A DNA stretch of 64,000 nt from Sycobia sp. Sy_11 (lineage: Eukaryota > Arthropoda > Insecta > Hymenoptera > Epichrysomallidae): assembly GCA_018907035.1 (NCBI GenBank), contig JACCIC010000014.1:1587001-1651000 (forward strand), given 5' to 3'. The translations under genes and the position numbers were made by a program. A model generated the notes under the pieces. That model ran no database searches. It had not been told where the DNA came from and saw only the letters and a list, made by a program, of their open reading frames with translations. Shown in pieces: positions 39,701-52,100 of this stretch. Positions within the stretch are counted from its first letter, which is position 1, and each line of letters begins with the position of its first letter.

Positions 39701-40737
39701 TTGTATATAATTGAAGCTAATAAGGTTTGATGTTTTGTTTAGTTAGAAAGTGGCTTACCCGTGCTATTTTTTTCATATAAGATTCCAAATGTTGAACAGT
39801 GATTTCTGGCAAGTATGGGCTTTTGGGTATCTCCACTTTTTCAATAAAAGAATCACCCCATGTCTTTGTAAGAAAATTGCTCTGCTTTCCTTTATTAGGA
39901 TCATTAAGTACAGCAGGCAAATTCTGTGCAGCCAAATAAATTGACCAAGAGGTTCCCGATGCTCCAGCCACTTGGCCATTGCTTTTTTTTTGTTGCTGCT
40001 GTTGTTGCTGCATAGTGACGTGTTTAATGGCATGTGCTATGTAATCTTTATCAGAAACACCTTCAACTGGAAGACTGGAGCAGACACCATTATAACCATA
40101 ATGACAGACGAAAGAACCACCTTCTTGAGTACAATGATGCTCTCGTAAATGTCTACCAAAAACATTTGCAATATCCTATGTTAGGTGTTATTCATAAATA
40201 TAAATAGATACTATTCAGAGAATAAAAAATTTTCAAGGCTAAACTATAATAAATTAAAACAATAGGATCTAGCACTTGAGACAAATAAGCTGATATTAAA
40301 TCTCTTAATAATGTATATACAGCATATTGGTTAATATAAAAAAGGAGATAATTAAAAAAATTTATAAGCACATGCCACAGAATAAAGTACAATAAACTGA
40401 TATATAAGCAAAATATATTGAAAAGAAAAAAACAAAATATAAAATATTCAGATCGAAAAGGAGTGGCGTATTCATTGTTGACGCAACCTAAAAAAGTGTA
40501 GTATACTTATAAGTTCTGCCTGCGTTACACCAGATTACACAGATAAAACTTATAGAGAGAACTGGAGAGCGAGTGAGAAAGAGACAGGCGGACAGATAAC
40601 AAAAAAAAAGAAAGAAAAGTGAATTAACAAATGTGAATTCACCTGATGAAATCCTGAATCTGCTTGAACGTCAGATTGGCGCAGTGCTCACAGGGCAAAA
40701 TTGTTGCGACCGCTTCTGGCGCGAAGATTTTTGCCAT
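35928..40737 (-). CDS. VPS54: VPS54, GARP complex subunit
   Basis: Subunit of the GARP tether that captures endosome-derived vesicles at the trans-Golgi network. Minus-strand exons: 40737-40643, 40152-39759, 39674-39545, 39455-39292, 39218-39022, 38944-38759, 38677-38545, 38473-38219, 38153-37743, 37654-37377, 37112-36895, 36678-36462, 36189-35928. All junction phases agree and give 979 residues; the human protein has 977. Matching blocks include NLPAVLNDPNKGKQSNFLTK, HYLDIVEVRIAEQ, QAFFHAMTSH, ATVHQSQPMIQSLLST, HLGSQLSEMEKLINKM, QLVLGAGAMQVAGLKTIT and NNGGPQHG near the C terminus. The N terminus differs from the human one: residues 16-39 form a C2H2-like pattern (CEHC, then HLREHHC), and a Gln run follows at about residue 78. 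The acceptor of exon 2 was chosen at 40152 because the alternative at 40175 breaks the frame. The exons are AT-rich. Confidence 0.96.
36709..36764. repeat. (TA)n microsatellite in VPS54 intron 11
   Basis: A TA run of about 56 bases starting about 30 bases before the exon 12 acceptor on the transcribed strand. Confidence 0.95.
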
Positions 40738-40779
40738 TTTCTAAATAATCCGCAGCCCAGATCCAGCTGTTCTCCTCGA

Positions 40780-41450
40780 CAGCCAGCAGTCGCCACTCAG
40801 CCGTTCGCGGCGGCGGCGGCGGCGCCGCCGCGCGCGCGCGCCGACACACTGGCACGCAAGTGCACGTGCACACGCGCACACTTACGAAATATTCGCGCAG
40901 AACGCACACATTCTCTCTTTCAATAATTCGCGAATAACCTTAATTTTAACGATTGTAGCGGGGATGAGCATCGGGAAGCGATGCAGCAGCCGCGAGCCGT
41001 GCCAGCAGGCTTAAAAAAAAAAATTGCACTTTGCCCAATTTACGATCGGCCGAGTCGTCCAAGGGAAACGGACACGTCCGAAATATCGATGCCGCGATTA
41101 AGCCTTACAATTATCTAATGTAAATGTGCGTGCACTTCGCGCGACAAATGCGATATTTATATGTCGATGCGAAAAGTCGCGTAGACGAGGCATCCAAGAC
41201 AGGGTCGCGGTGCACTCGACGTTTTCGACATCGTCGCCGCGCTCTCGATTACGCACGGACCTGGCCGCTGACGTCGACGTCGACTGTTCAATGTTCTCCG
41301 CATCCGCGCTCCGCTCGCGGCAGTCGGCGGCAGTGTCGGCACTCACCTTCGGCACATACAGCGGCGCGTGCGTTACTGCGTTACGTATGCGGATGAGTGT
41401 GCGAGCGGCTGTGCACCTGTATGCGTATCTCTTTCGCCCCTCGCCCCTCC
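40780..41450. promoter_or_regulatory. CpG-rich region upstream of VPS54
   Basis: A block rich in GC and CpG begins about 50 bases upstream of the VPS54 start codon, in otherwise AT-rich DNA. It contains CG and GCG runs (about 40,808-40,840) and GACGTCGACGTCGAC at about 41,271-41,285. It is the likely VPS54 promoter and 5' UTR. The long frames on both strands have no recognisable domains and reflect GC content. Confidence 0.45.
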
Positions 41451-42969
41451 ACCTCTTAGCGCCGTGTGTAGCACATACATATATAGATGCCTATATTATT
41501 GTTTTTTTTTCCCTCTTGCTTTGCATTGCGAACTATAATTACACGCGCACGATAAATGCTCGGCTTTCTTTGGCGAAAAGTTCAATGTCATAAAGATTTT
41601 GTCATTTATTAATTTATTGTTCCCTTATAATTATAAGCATATAGATCGCATATAATTGAACGATAAAAAATGACGAGTTAAAAGTTTTTTTTTTTGAAAT
41701 TTCAGCAGGAAAACTGTGACCTTAAGTCTTTCTATTTCATTCAAATGTGTATAATAAATTTTACGAGGAAAATTAATTATCTCTACATAATTACGCTTCA
41801 ATAATGTATTAAGTGTTCTTACTTTAAACAGAGTATAGACAGAAGTTTGCTCTAATTGGTTAAAAAGAATCAAACCGCACGGATAGCCTTGGTATGAAAA
41901 AAAAAACAACAAATTATTCAATGAAAGAGTTATATAACGGATAGATGCAGTTTCTATTCGACGTGCATGTGTATAAGTGTTAAAAATGTAATGTTTCCCC
42001 AACTGTAAGTTCTAGACATAACAAATCGACTCCTTTCGTGCATATATAAAATTCTATCCTAGAACCTGCATGATTTCCGATTTTATAATACAAAATGACA
42101 AAGAACGCGTTCAAGAGCATGTTCAAGTTAATTCTAAAAGTTGATATGCGAACAATATAATTTCAGATCGAAATTTCATAAATGGATAGTTCTTCCTCGA
42201 CTGAACGTGTTAAGAAAATTCCAGCTGCAATACGATTCCAATACATATGCGCTCATATTATTCAGAATTCTGTGTTTGTGACTCTTTGCAAGACAATTTT
42301 CTGTTTAAGATATAAATAATATTCGGCTCTTCGATAGATTGAAAGTACCATAATATATTCTCAAAGTATTTATCTATTAATACCGATTGGCTTTTTGACA
42401 TTGTTACTATCTACTCCCTTTTTTTCATTCGCGTAAAAATGTATCGTATTTTTGAAAAATTTTACCCTACCCTCCCATTCTAAATCTACCGCCTATACGT
42501 CCGTGCGCGCTTGTATCATGTTCATTGTCAAATATTGAATATTTAATAATGGTTTTTTCATTCCAACAGCATTATATTTTAAAATGCAATTTTCATATTT
42601 TCATAATGTATAAGAATATTTAATAATATGTGCTTGAATAATGGATAGCTGTAATTAAAGTTGACTTTTTAACTGGTAACAAATTAACACGATAAAATTG
42701 AAAAATATAGTTTCGTAACGGTTATGCATTATTTATTTACGTAAAAAGAAGTAAAAGTAATAAATAATCTTTATAAAAAGACCAAAGGCCACACAGGCAT
42801 ACTCTTTCATTTCTTATTCAAATTCTACAGTTATTGTTCGATGGTGCATATATAAATAAGCAGATCTATGTCACGCTGTACAGTGTACACGAAGGTGAAT
42901 TCAGCGACCCACTTTTAGTTTCAATTGCACTACGTTACTGCTGTAAATTTATTTATCGCTTTTATATAT

Positions 42970-43012
<43 letters not shown>

Positions 43013-43791
43013 CAAAAAAATTAAATTAAAAAAACAAAACAACATTTAAAGTTGTTTGTTGAAAGGTGTCATTGAAATGCAAATTGATAAGTTTCAGCCA
43101 TTTATTAGTAACGTTGTCGTACCAGCAAATGTTTTATAAAAAAGAAAATTAGTTTACAAAATCGGTAAAAAATCGAATAATACATAAATATCAAAATTTT
43201 TAGGAAGTATATAATATACAATAGTATAGACAGTATGAAATAAAGATTTAAGAAAATTGTGTATTTAAATCGATACAGAAATGCATTATTATGAAATTCA
43301 ACAATCACGTAAACTGCCGTGTTTGTCCTCATAGATTCTGTTAAAAAATACAAACTATTTACAAAATAATCATAATTGAGAATTGAAATTTCATAATTGT
43401 AGACGATATAGAAATTTGTAAAAATTTGGAAAAACCGCTCTTATTGTATAAATATTCCAGATTTTTCATTATATAAAAAAGTATATATAGTTGTGTATAA
43501 AATAGAAGTCGATATTTTGTCAATTTAGTTTAAAACAATTTTTAATTTTCAGGATATAAAGAAACTAAAAATTAACAAATCAACCGGTCTCAAAATTTAA
43601 GAAATATATTTATAGTTTACACAATTTGCTATTTAACGTCTGTGCTGAAAATTGATCAAAATGTTCTATAGAATTCTTCAGATTTCTCAAAAACGAACCC
43701 CCCCCCTTGATCCAAATAAAAAACATTGCGTTCTTTCCTAATAAAAAAAAACCCCATTCAACAACCATATATAATTTATATCTTTTCGAGA

Positions 43792-43834
<43 letters not shown>

Positions 43835-43870
43835 CTGGCGTTATACACACATATATAGGTATAACGCCAG
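43835..43870. other. Perfect 12-bp hairpin next to a TA array
   Basis: CTGGCGTTATAC (43835-43846) and its exact complement GTATAACGCCAG (43859-43870) flank a 12-base loop. It lies in the presumed 3' UTR or downstream flank of KLHL10, immediately after a TA array. Confidence 0.8.
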
Positions 43871-43901
43871 CTCCCATTGCAAATGAAATAAAAAAAGGTA
43901 A

Positions 43902-43907
43902 TTTATT
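43902..43907 (-). terminator. KLHL10 polyadenylation signal
   Basis: AATAAA on the minus strand about 140 bases past the KLHL10 stop codon. The call rests on position and motif only. Confidence 0.45.
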
Positions 43908-44047
43908 CCCTAAAGAAGAGAGGATTCGATTTCTCTGATTTTTCGAGCAGGCGCGATAAGGACCGAGCATGCTCGACAGTTTCATCGAGCATCTATATAC
44001 ATATGTTGTGTTATGCACCCCCCACCCACTAAAAATACGACCCCCTA

Positions 44048-47000
44048 CTACTGCCTAGACGGATGGGGCCGCTGTTGGGTCGGCATGACGATCAGCTGTT
44101 GCATGTTGGGATTGTTCGCCTGGGACGGTTGCTGTTGCATTAGCTGCTGCGACTGCTGCTGCTGGTGCTGATTCGGCTGCTGCTGCTGCTGCTGCTGCTG
44201 TTGATTCTGCTGCTGGAAGCGCTTCGCCTCGAGGGCGAGGAGCTTCTGGCGCTTCTCCTCCATCAGGCGCTCGCGGTGCTTGTGGATGTAGTCGTAGACG
44301 TTGGGCAGGACCCTGATCACGCAGGTGGACAGGCCAGATCGACAGGCGTTCATGTCCGTTGCCTCGTACCTGATGGTCGCGTTGGATTTTTTGTTATTGT
44401 TATTGTTGTTTTTTCAGTGCGCGTAACGAATGTAAGAGAAAAGAAGGTTTTTTTTTGGTCGTTGTAACAATCTTTTGCGTATGGGATTTTTGCATTTTTT
44501 TTAATGTATCTGGCATCAGTTGTAAAACTAGACATAGATGACATGAGTGTAGAATGCGAGTAAAATATATTAATATAATAGAAATAGAAACCTGTGAAAA
44601 AACTCGCCGATACCAAATCTAAATACAAAACTGAACTATGTGTGTATATATTTATACACTAGCAAATTAAGGTATCCATGGACATGTAACTTTCTGAATT
44701 TATATCTTCATGTTGTTATGAATAATTTATCATTCGCAAATCATTTATAACGATATGCACAGAAATATCAGACAAATTTTTAGAAGGGAATTGAATAGTT
44801 TAAGACTTAAAATCGGAGAGGTCGTTTTTATAGATATCATTATTCTATAAGATGTTTCATTTCTTTAAATCGAAAAATCCGTGAGTGAAGGAGGGGGAGG
44901 GGATAAAATACCAGACACAGAGAAATATCGAAACGATGCCCCTGATAAAGAAAGTATAGTAGTCAATTCCTAATAACGGCTTTGAATTCTAAATTCTTTT
45001 TATTACAAGTACGATTTATATGTCCATATAATTGAACGGTGAAAGTATGGGTGGCTTGTTAGGACGAAACGTGTAACGCAATACTGTTTTCAATTTATCC
45101 ACTTTGAATCTGATTAAATTTCATCTATTAGGTAATATATAGTAACATAGAATGTATATACTTTATTATAGTTTGCTAGTCCAAAGCTAAAGGCTTCAAG
45201 AAAAGTATACCAAAAATCGTAATGGCAAGAAGGGTATAAATGGTATATATCAATGTACCAATATTGATCAATATACCGTTATTTTTTTGGAAAGAGTAAT
45301 TAATATCAGAGATGTCTATATATATATATAGTTTATTTTGTCTAAGCGATGTCTATGTAGAAATTATGATTTTGAAAAAACAAAATCGCATTTTGGAATT
45401 TACCTAATTTCTCATTTCAACGACATTTTTTACAATTCTTATCAAAACTTTTATGAAGGCTTCACTTAATAATTTTGCAATTTTCATTACAAATTTATAT
45501 TTATTTTACTTTCTGTTGCATCATTATTTATTAGTTTGTCAAATATCTCCCTTTCGCCTTTTTGTTTTATGAATTTCGCGGCTATGTACAAAGCGTTACA
45601 GATATCTGATCATATCTGGCAATACTATACATCATTTGAAAGGTCTTGAGATAACGTACAAAACGACTCTATGCATGATTAGTTTGGATATTGCGTTCAA
45701 AAGTTATAGACGTGTAAACATGGAGTTCACTAACGCCAAAATTCGCGCTATTTTAAAGTTTTCCTTCGTCAAAGGCAAATCCACTAAAGGAACGTTCCGT
45801 GAGATTAATGGTATTTTGGGGGGGGGATGTCATGCTATCACTTCGAACCGCAGAGGAATGGTTTCGACGATTCAGAGCCGGTGAAAACGACACCATGGAT
45901 AGCCAGCCGGCGGAAGTCTTGTGACGACGAATACCGATCAAATCATGGAATTTATCGAGTTAGACCGGCATGTGGCATCTCGTGATATATCTCAGGAGAT
46001 GAGAGTTAGTCTCCAAACCATTTTAAATCATCTGCTAGAAGGACTGGATACAAAAAGGCTTGATGTTTGGAGTACCGCGATTTGACGCAAAAAAACCTCT
46101 GGAGCGAATCAACGCCTGCGATGTGCTGCTGAAACGGAACGAACTCGACCCATTTTTGAAGCGGATGGTGACTGGGTGACGAAAAAATGGATCAGATACG
46201 ACAATATCAAGCGAAAACGGTTGTGGTCCAAGGCCGGTGGACCGTCCCAAACAGTGGCCAAGCCGGGATTGACGGCCAGGAAAGTTTTGCTGTATGTTTC
46301 GTGGGATTGGAAGGGAATCGTCCACTATGAGTTGCTCCCATATGGCCAACAACTGGACCGCTTGAAGTAGACTATCGACCAGAAGCGTCCACAATTGGCC
46401 AACAGGAAGGGTGTAATAGTTCCACCAGGACAACGCCAGACCACACACTTCGTTGATGACTCGTCAAAAGCTACGGAAGTTCGGATGGGAGGTTTTATCG
46501 CATCCACCATCGGACATAGCGCAAAGTGATTACCACCTGTTCCTCTCCATGTCGAACGCCCTTGATGGTGTAAAGTTGGACTCAAAAGAGGCTTGTGAAA
46601 AGTGGCTGTCCGAGTTCTTCGCAAATAAGGAGAGGGGTTTCTACGAAAGGGGTATTGTGAAGTTTCCGTCTTGATGGAAACAGATTACCGAACAAAACGG
46701 TGTATATTTAAAGTAAATTCGACCACTGTAACACTTTTTATAAAGCATTGAGTGAAGAGAAAAAAAGCGGAAATGAGATATTTGACAACCTAATATATAA
46801 ATGCATCGTTATTTTAACATTATGAAAATAAAAATTATCGAAGGGCTTGAAATACAATACTATAGTTTTTATAGAGTTATATTATTTTAAATTGCATTAT
46901 CTTATATTTAATAATATATATTTAAACTTAATGGATTTTTTTACAATTTTTATATTGAAATAAATTCGTCTAAGTATATCTATTTACGGACAAATATCTA

Positions 47001-49118
47001 ATATCAATTTTTAATAAATATATAAATTCATATTTTAAGAATTCAATTATTTAAATATTAAACTAAGTGACATGTTCTAAATTTAAACATATTAATTTTT
47101 AATATAATCTAGCTTAAAATGTAAATTATAAAAAATTTACTACACAAAAGAGAAAAATCTTAAGATACCGTAAATTAATTTTTATGTTTCGAAATGTTTT
47201 CTTTAATTTTTCATTATAGATGGCTATAGTGCGTACAATTGTTTTATTAGTTATACAAGTAGTTGTTTTTCCATTAAATAATATATGTGAAATACGTTAA
47301 AAAGAATTCATGTGCTGAAACAATTTTTTTTTTTAATCTAATAATTGCAGTCGATAAAATATTCTTTCCATGACAAAAAACCATCAAATTGAGAGACTGA
47401 AATAATTTAATAGAAGGACATCCTTTACCCGAATAGCTGTTCTATACTAATGTTATTTATTGCGAACAGTAATGTCGCGATCGACCTATTTTTCAACATC
47501 TCGGCACGTGCAAAGTTTTCATAAAATTCCCAAGATATTATTGATCGACGCTATGTCGAGAGATATTGAGAAGGAAAAAAAACAACCAAGACAAATGCGC
47601 GTGTATTACACTAGAAATTTCTGGATAATTTGGTCCACGAATGGAAAAGATTATAAGGGAATATCTCAAGTTTATATATTTACCACGCGTCTGTCTTCTC
47701 GTCGTAGCACTCGACATTGTCGGTCGTGCTGACTCCGTTGAAGCCGCCGATAGCGAAGATCATGTCGTCGATTATGCCAATGCCGAAATTACTTCGCGGA
47801 CTGTACATGTCGGGTATGCGTGTCCAGGTGTGCGTGGCCGGATTATATTTCTCACCGCAACACATTCTCGAGATACCATTGTATCCTCCTTTTTTTTTGG
47901 TTTTTTCATTAAAATATAATATATTTAGTTTTCGTATATCTTATAATTAAAACTTAAAGATGAAAAGGCTATATACAGTAAAGTCCATGAAATTTTTCAA
48001 TCGTGGCTTTTTTTAATAAGCAGGGATATTGATTTAAAAGTGCAAAAGGCAAAAGCAATTAGTATTATCTTCTACTATCCAAGCATAAAACAAATATATT
48101 TTAAGAGATATAAATATTGCATCAGCTATCTTAATATTTTTCATATCTATAATAGATTACGGAATTTCAAAGATACATATATATCACATTAATAAGCAAG
48201 ATGATTTATTTTTTATCACAATGATTTAACAAGATCTTATATTGTAAGTTTCTTTTTTTTTAATTCAATAATTATTAAAACATGTAATATAATAAAATAA
48301 TAATATTGATCGAACCACAAGAATGCAATAATAAAAAAACAGTATAGATATTATTCATTGAAATAAGGTATATATGCTTTGTGATAAGAAAAAAATTATC
48401 TCTGCAATTGGATATACGTATGTATATAAATCAATATCATTATTACAAGATCGTTGCGGTAGAAATGCACTTGGTTATTGTATAAAACATATAATAACGA
48501 GTACAGTCCCTTTCCTGAATTATCTAATTGTTTAAATCGTTAAAAAAATTACGAGTGAGATTTGCATTTCCATCAGTACATGGGCATTGGTGTATAGAAA
48601 TTAAAAGAACACTTGTAATATATAGGTTTAACGGTACATCGTCGACCTCTTCGGATTATTTAATGAAAAAAAAAACACAAAAATCTATTCGAAATTACAG
48701 TAAAAAATATGTTCCAATTTTCGGTTTTTTATTTACTTATTTTGTTTTCTATTCTAGTACGTAGAATATACCTATTATTGTTCTTTTACTCATTTGCTGC
48801 ATTTTATATGATTTCTATATATATTATACATTTATCGTCATTACAATACCGCGTCAATGGCATTACGTATATATATATAATACCTATAGCGTAAATGCAT
48901 CCGTGATAAGCGATGCAGCAGACGCCGCTTCTCCGCGACCTCATTGGCGCGATCATCGTCCACTGGTCGGTTTGCGGATCGTAGACCTCCACCGAATTCA
49001 TGGTCTCGCGACCGGTGAAGCCGCCGGTTATGTAAATTTTGCCTGTAGCAGCGGCGCCGTATTGTACATGGAACATATTTCGTACACATTATATTTCGGA
49101 TCGAGGGCGTTAAAGTAA

Positions 49119-49158
<40 letters not shown>

Positions 49159-52100
49159 ATTATTGTTGTTGATATTGTCGTCGCTGTTGTTGTCGTCGTC
49201 GTTATAGTATTACCGTTCAGCGCGGTAGCGCTCGCGTCCGATCTCTGCACGTTCATGGAGGCGATCAGGGACCACTGGTTGCGCTTGTAATTGTAACGCT
49301 CCGCGCTCTTTTGGCGACGGTAGCCGTCGAAGCCGCCCATCGCGTATATCACCTCGTCCAGCACGGCGACGCTCACGTAGGCCCTTTTTTTTATTCGTAC
49401 GATTATTTTCAGTTTTTCGTTTTGTTTTTGTATTTTTTTTTTCTTTTATAATAATCAATCAATGAAATTATATACGGTAAATAAGCGATAAGCGACGAAA
49501 GATAACACAGCTGAAATATTATATTCATATTGAGAAAGATTTTAAGTTTATTTCTAGTATCGATAACAAATCTGAACGAATGAAAAATGTCTATAAACAT
49601 TTAAGATACATAAAAATTTTCAACATATACTCAATACGGTATTTTAATGTTTCAGATCAGATTTTCAATGTAGTGTTATCGTAACTGCTATCGTATAATA
49701 GGTCTTGAAAGTAATAAAAGAGGAATGATGATTGGCCCAACCTCAACGCTCCCACCATATACGATTTTTTCAAGGCAAAAGAATTAGGCTCAGAGTCGTC
49801 TAGAAATGCACATTTTGAAACTGTTAAGGGGAAAAGAACGGAATATACCGAAATTTTTCCGAAAAAAAAAGAAAATTAAAAATCGTTCTCAACTTGATCC
49901 GTCGATTTCTGTACAAACTGTACATTTAAACTCCTATCGAGGAAGTCGAAAAAAGGTGAATTATTTCAAGAGAAACTAAAAATTACATTATTTGTTTGAA
50001 TTATTATTAAAAATTAAAATTTGTACGTATGTCTACTGTTTGGAAGTATATAAATACATATTTTTATCGGTCTCAAAGTTTTTATACAATAATATATTAT
50101 ACTAAAATAATAATAGTCAGACTGTCCTTGTTTATGATAACCCCCGAAGAGTCTCAAATAGAATATACTACTAAGAATAAAATAAAATTAGAATAAAAAT
50201 AATAAAAATAATAAAAATAAGCTATATTTTATATTAGTAAATGATAACCTGACTGCCCCACCACATTAAATTCAAATTTTCCTTTGATGCCCGACGTTTC
50301 GAACCGCTACAGGTTCATCTTCAAGGACTAAATTAAGGACTCATAGCTTATTTTTATTATTTTTATTATTTTTATTATTTTTAATTTTTAATCTAATTTA
50401 ATTGTATTTTTAGTAATAATTCTTCGGGGGTGATCATACACATTGAGAGTCTGATTGCCATTATTTTAATATAATATATTATAGTATAAAGACTGCGAAA
50501 CCGATAAAAATACTTAATTTAATTTAAAAGTTCTGATAAATGAAAATGTTTCGTTGGCTATAAATTTTGTCCTGCAGCAATAAACAATTTAAAATCTAAT
50601 CTAAAATCATAGATTGAGTATATAGTACAAGAGATGATATAGATATATGTAAAATAAAAATGTTGTTTCACTTTCATAAATTTTTATTTTAACAAGCCAT
50701 CTTTTTTTATACCTTATTAGTATAATATATTATAGTATAAAGACTATAAGACCAATAAAATTATTTATTAATTAAATTGTGATTATTATTATAACTCGGT
50801 ATTTTGATCAACCTATTTATATAAAAAAATGCTGATCGCTTTCCGTTAGTGCAAAGTGTATTTGTAAAGTTTGTTAATGTTTTACAGGCGTCGAAGGATG
50901 GTTATTTATTTATGTATTTTTTAATTTTTAATAAATTTTTTAAATTAAAATACAATGGTTTATTAATTTTTCATAAGATAGAGAAAGGAGTCTTTTTTGA
51001 GGGGTTTTGGACTTTTATTTCCGATTGATCGATAACGATTGTCAAGAAATGGTCAGATCAAATTAAAAACGATTTTTATTTTATTTTATTTTTTTACAAA
51101 AGCTATAAAGATGTGCCGTTTTCTTACTTAACAGTTTTGGAATATATACAGGTCTAGACGCTCCCCCCAGTATATTCGTTTTCCAAAAACAACCACGTGC
51201 TTGAAAAGCTGGGCCGAGATTGTTTATAAAAAAGCCTTAAACGATATACAATATAATTCCATTAATCTCCAAAATTCAAAGAAAAAATTTATACATTTGG
51301 CAAGTCGCGCATACGACGTGGGCTTGATAAAAAAAGTGCATAAAAATAAAAAAAAAAAATATATATATATATTTAAACCTTCTTGAATTCATCGGCGCCA
51401 CTTCCCACCATGATTTCTTCATCGCGTTGAAGCAGCGACAGCTATTGAAGAAGTCGACGCCGTTAAAGCCGCCGATCAGGTAAATGCTGTAACCGACCAC
51501 GGCCGTGCCGTGATAAGCTCGCGGCCCAAAGGGATCGACCTCTTCAACCTTGGCGAAACGCGAATATTGAGTGGATAAAAATTCAACGTGCACACGTAGA
51601 TATATAGGAAAGGTGGTGCGCGCGGACCGTATATACATACGTACGTACATACATACATACATACATACATACATACATACATACATACATACATACATAC
51701 ATACATAAATATATCTATATATACATACATACAGTATATATAATTACAGGTTACGAGGTGAACGTCATGTATAGGTGTGCAGTTTGCATATGATTTTTTA
51801 TTTTATTAGAAAAAGGTGCTTGTCGGATAAAATATAATATATATTTGAAAGTATTTTTTGACAGTTTTCAAAACTTCTTATTAAGAAACTACATTTTTGT
51901 ATAATTTTCTATAATTTGAGCATGATCATTAATTATTATAATCGCCTTAGTTTGAATTATTATTTAAATGTATGCGCTTATTGAAATTAACCTAGTTTCA
52001 AATCAATATTCGCTCGTAACGTCACGGGTGAGATGCAAAGTAGAGGTATAATATATATAGTGGAGTCGGATATATCTTCATAACTAAGTTCCTACAAGTT

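Larger units (their letters stand above)
41451..44047. other. AT-rich intergenic region between VPS54 and KLHL10
   Basis: No gene seen. TA arrays lie at about 42970-43010 and 43795-43831. The 3' UTR of KLHL10 should occupy the right-hand end. Confidence 0.6.

Noticed and set aside
40175..40176. Alternative acceptor for VPS54 exon 2
   Set aside because: Joining it to exon 1 breaks the frame; the acceptor leading to 40152 keeps phase and completes the Cys-His pattern.
41124..41593. Arg/Ser-rich frames in the CpG-rich block
   Set aside because: Frames occur on both strands in all phases without domains; they reflect base composition.
51630..51708. Possible CRISPR-like array
   Set aside because: It is a tetranucleotide microsatellite without spacers; no cas-like genes exist in this eukaryotic window.
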